Of a stretch of DNA of 64,000 bases, positions 63,086 through 64,000 are shown one piece after another (position 1 is the stretch's first letter; every line of letters starts with the position of its first letter). A program made the position numbers and the translations under genes. The stretch is from Acanthochromis polyacanthus. Taxonomy: Eukaryota; Chordata; Actinopteri; Pomacentridae. The notes beneath the pieces were generated by a model, which was not told the origin of the DNA, searched no databases, and saw only the letters and a list, made by a program, of their open reading frames with translations. The stretch is taken from the NCBI RefSeq assembly GCF_021347895.1, contig NC_067134.1, positions 25,382,347 through 25,446,346 of the forward strand. Direction: 5' to 3'.

Positions 63086-64000
63086 CACTACCAGTCAGAA
63101 GTTTGGACACATCTTCTCATTTAATGGGTTTATTTTATGTTGTAGATTCTCACTGAAGGCATCAAAACTATGAACGAATACATATGGAATTATGTAGCAA
63201 ACAATTGTGAAATAACTGAATATGTTTTATATTTTAAATTCCTCAAAGTAACCACACTTGGCTTTAATGACTGCTTTGCACACTCACAGGTGTTCCTTGT
63301 AAAGGTTAATTGTGGCATTTCTTGCCTTCTTAATGGGGTTGGGACCTTCAGTTGTATTGAAGAAGTCAGATTGGTCCACAGTTGACAACCCGATTTGACA
63401 ACTGTTAGAATCCATATTATGGCAAGAACCAATCAGCTGAATAAAGAGAAATGACGGTCCATCATTTCTTTAAGAAGTGAAGGTCAGTCAGTCTGGAAAA
63501 CTGCAAAAACTCTGAATGTATCTCCAAGTGCTATGACGAAAGTGGCTCATATGAGGACCACCCCAGGAAAGGAAGACCAAGAGGACAAGTTCATCCAAGT
63601 CTCCAGCCTCAGAAATCACAAGTTAACATTACCTCAGATTAGAGCCCAGATAAATGCCACAGAGTTCTAGCAGCAGACACGTCTCCACTTTAACTGTTCA
63701 GAGGAGACTGACCAATCAGGCCTTTATGGTCAAACAGCTGCTAAGAAACCCCTACCAAGGAAAAGAGATTAGTTTGGGTTCAGAAACACCAGGAATGGAC
63801 TTTAGACCAGTGGAAATCTCTGCTTTGGTCTGATGAGATCTTTGGTTTCAGAAAAGGTGAACGGATGGTCTCATGCATGGTTCCCATCGTGAAGCATGGA
63901 GGAGGAGGTGTGATGGTGTGGGGGTGCTTTGCTGGTGACACTGTTGGGGATTTTTTCCAAACTGAAGGAACTGAACCAGCATGGCTACCACAGAATCCTG
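63086..64000 (+). pseudogene. Tc1-like transposon, right side cut by the window
   Basis: Starts after TA with CACTACCAGTCAGAAGTTTG, a common fish Tc1 terminus. From about 63450 the + strand encodes pieces of the transposase: SLRSEGQSVWKTAKTLNVSP, then SSLRNHKLTLPQIRAQINAT and KHGGGGVMVWGCF (about 63892-63930). They lie in different frames with stops, so it is a pseudogene. Confidence 0.8.

Overview
The window is nuclear DNA of a ray-finned fish, most likely a percomorph teleost. The evidence is intron-rich vertebrate genes with GT-AG introns, long (CA)n microsatellites, and many interspersed repeats of types common in fish: hAT-like, Tc1-like, TTAA-flanked, L1-like and LINE 3'-tail fragments. 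All three recognisable genes lie on the + strand. The species cannot be named from the sequence.

Bases 1-18,781 hold the 3' half of a neuropilin-2 gene (nrp2): a Thr-rich linker exon, the MAM domain, and two alternative membrane/cytoplasmic endings. The nrp2b-type ending is one exon at 11,545-11,822. The nrp2a-type ending uses exons 14,530-14,592 and 16,488-16,792. A 1.9-kb hAT-like element filled with a minisatellite sits in the MAM intron.

Bases 18,782-43,091 are intergenic and repeat-rich. They contain several copies of a two-layer composite element (a CACTG-ended repeat carrying a TTAA-flanked repeat), a 581-bp inverted-repeat element that carries a RecQ-helicase-like fragment, a Tc1-like pseudogene split by a LINE tail, and one unrecognised minus-strand candidate gene at about 35.1-38.5 kb.

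Bases 43,092-57,650 hold a complete abcb6 gene, an ABC half-transporter whose human orthologue is linked to porphyrin/heme transport. It has 19 coding exons and an open reading frame of 852 codons, and the frame closes exactly across all splice junctions. Its introns have collected at least seven mobile elements, including a 1-kb foldback with about 350-bp arms.

Bases 58,819-61,704 hold a complete cnppd1 (cyclin Pas1/PHO80 domain protein; 8 coding exons, 437 codons). The abcb6-cnppd1 proximity matches human 2q35. A truncated Tc1-like copy runs off the right edge.

The three genes are not an operon and have unrelated functions. I found no CRISPR array, RNA gene or prokaryote-type system. The most unusual items are the unrecognised minus-strand gene with duplicated acidic exons, the helicase-carrying inverted-repeat element, the composite repeat amplified as a unit, and the foldback inside an abcb6 intron.
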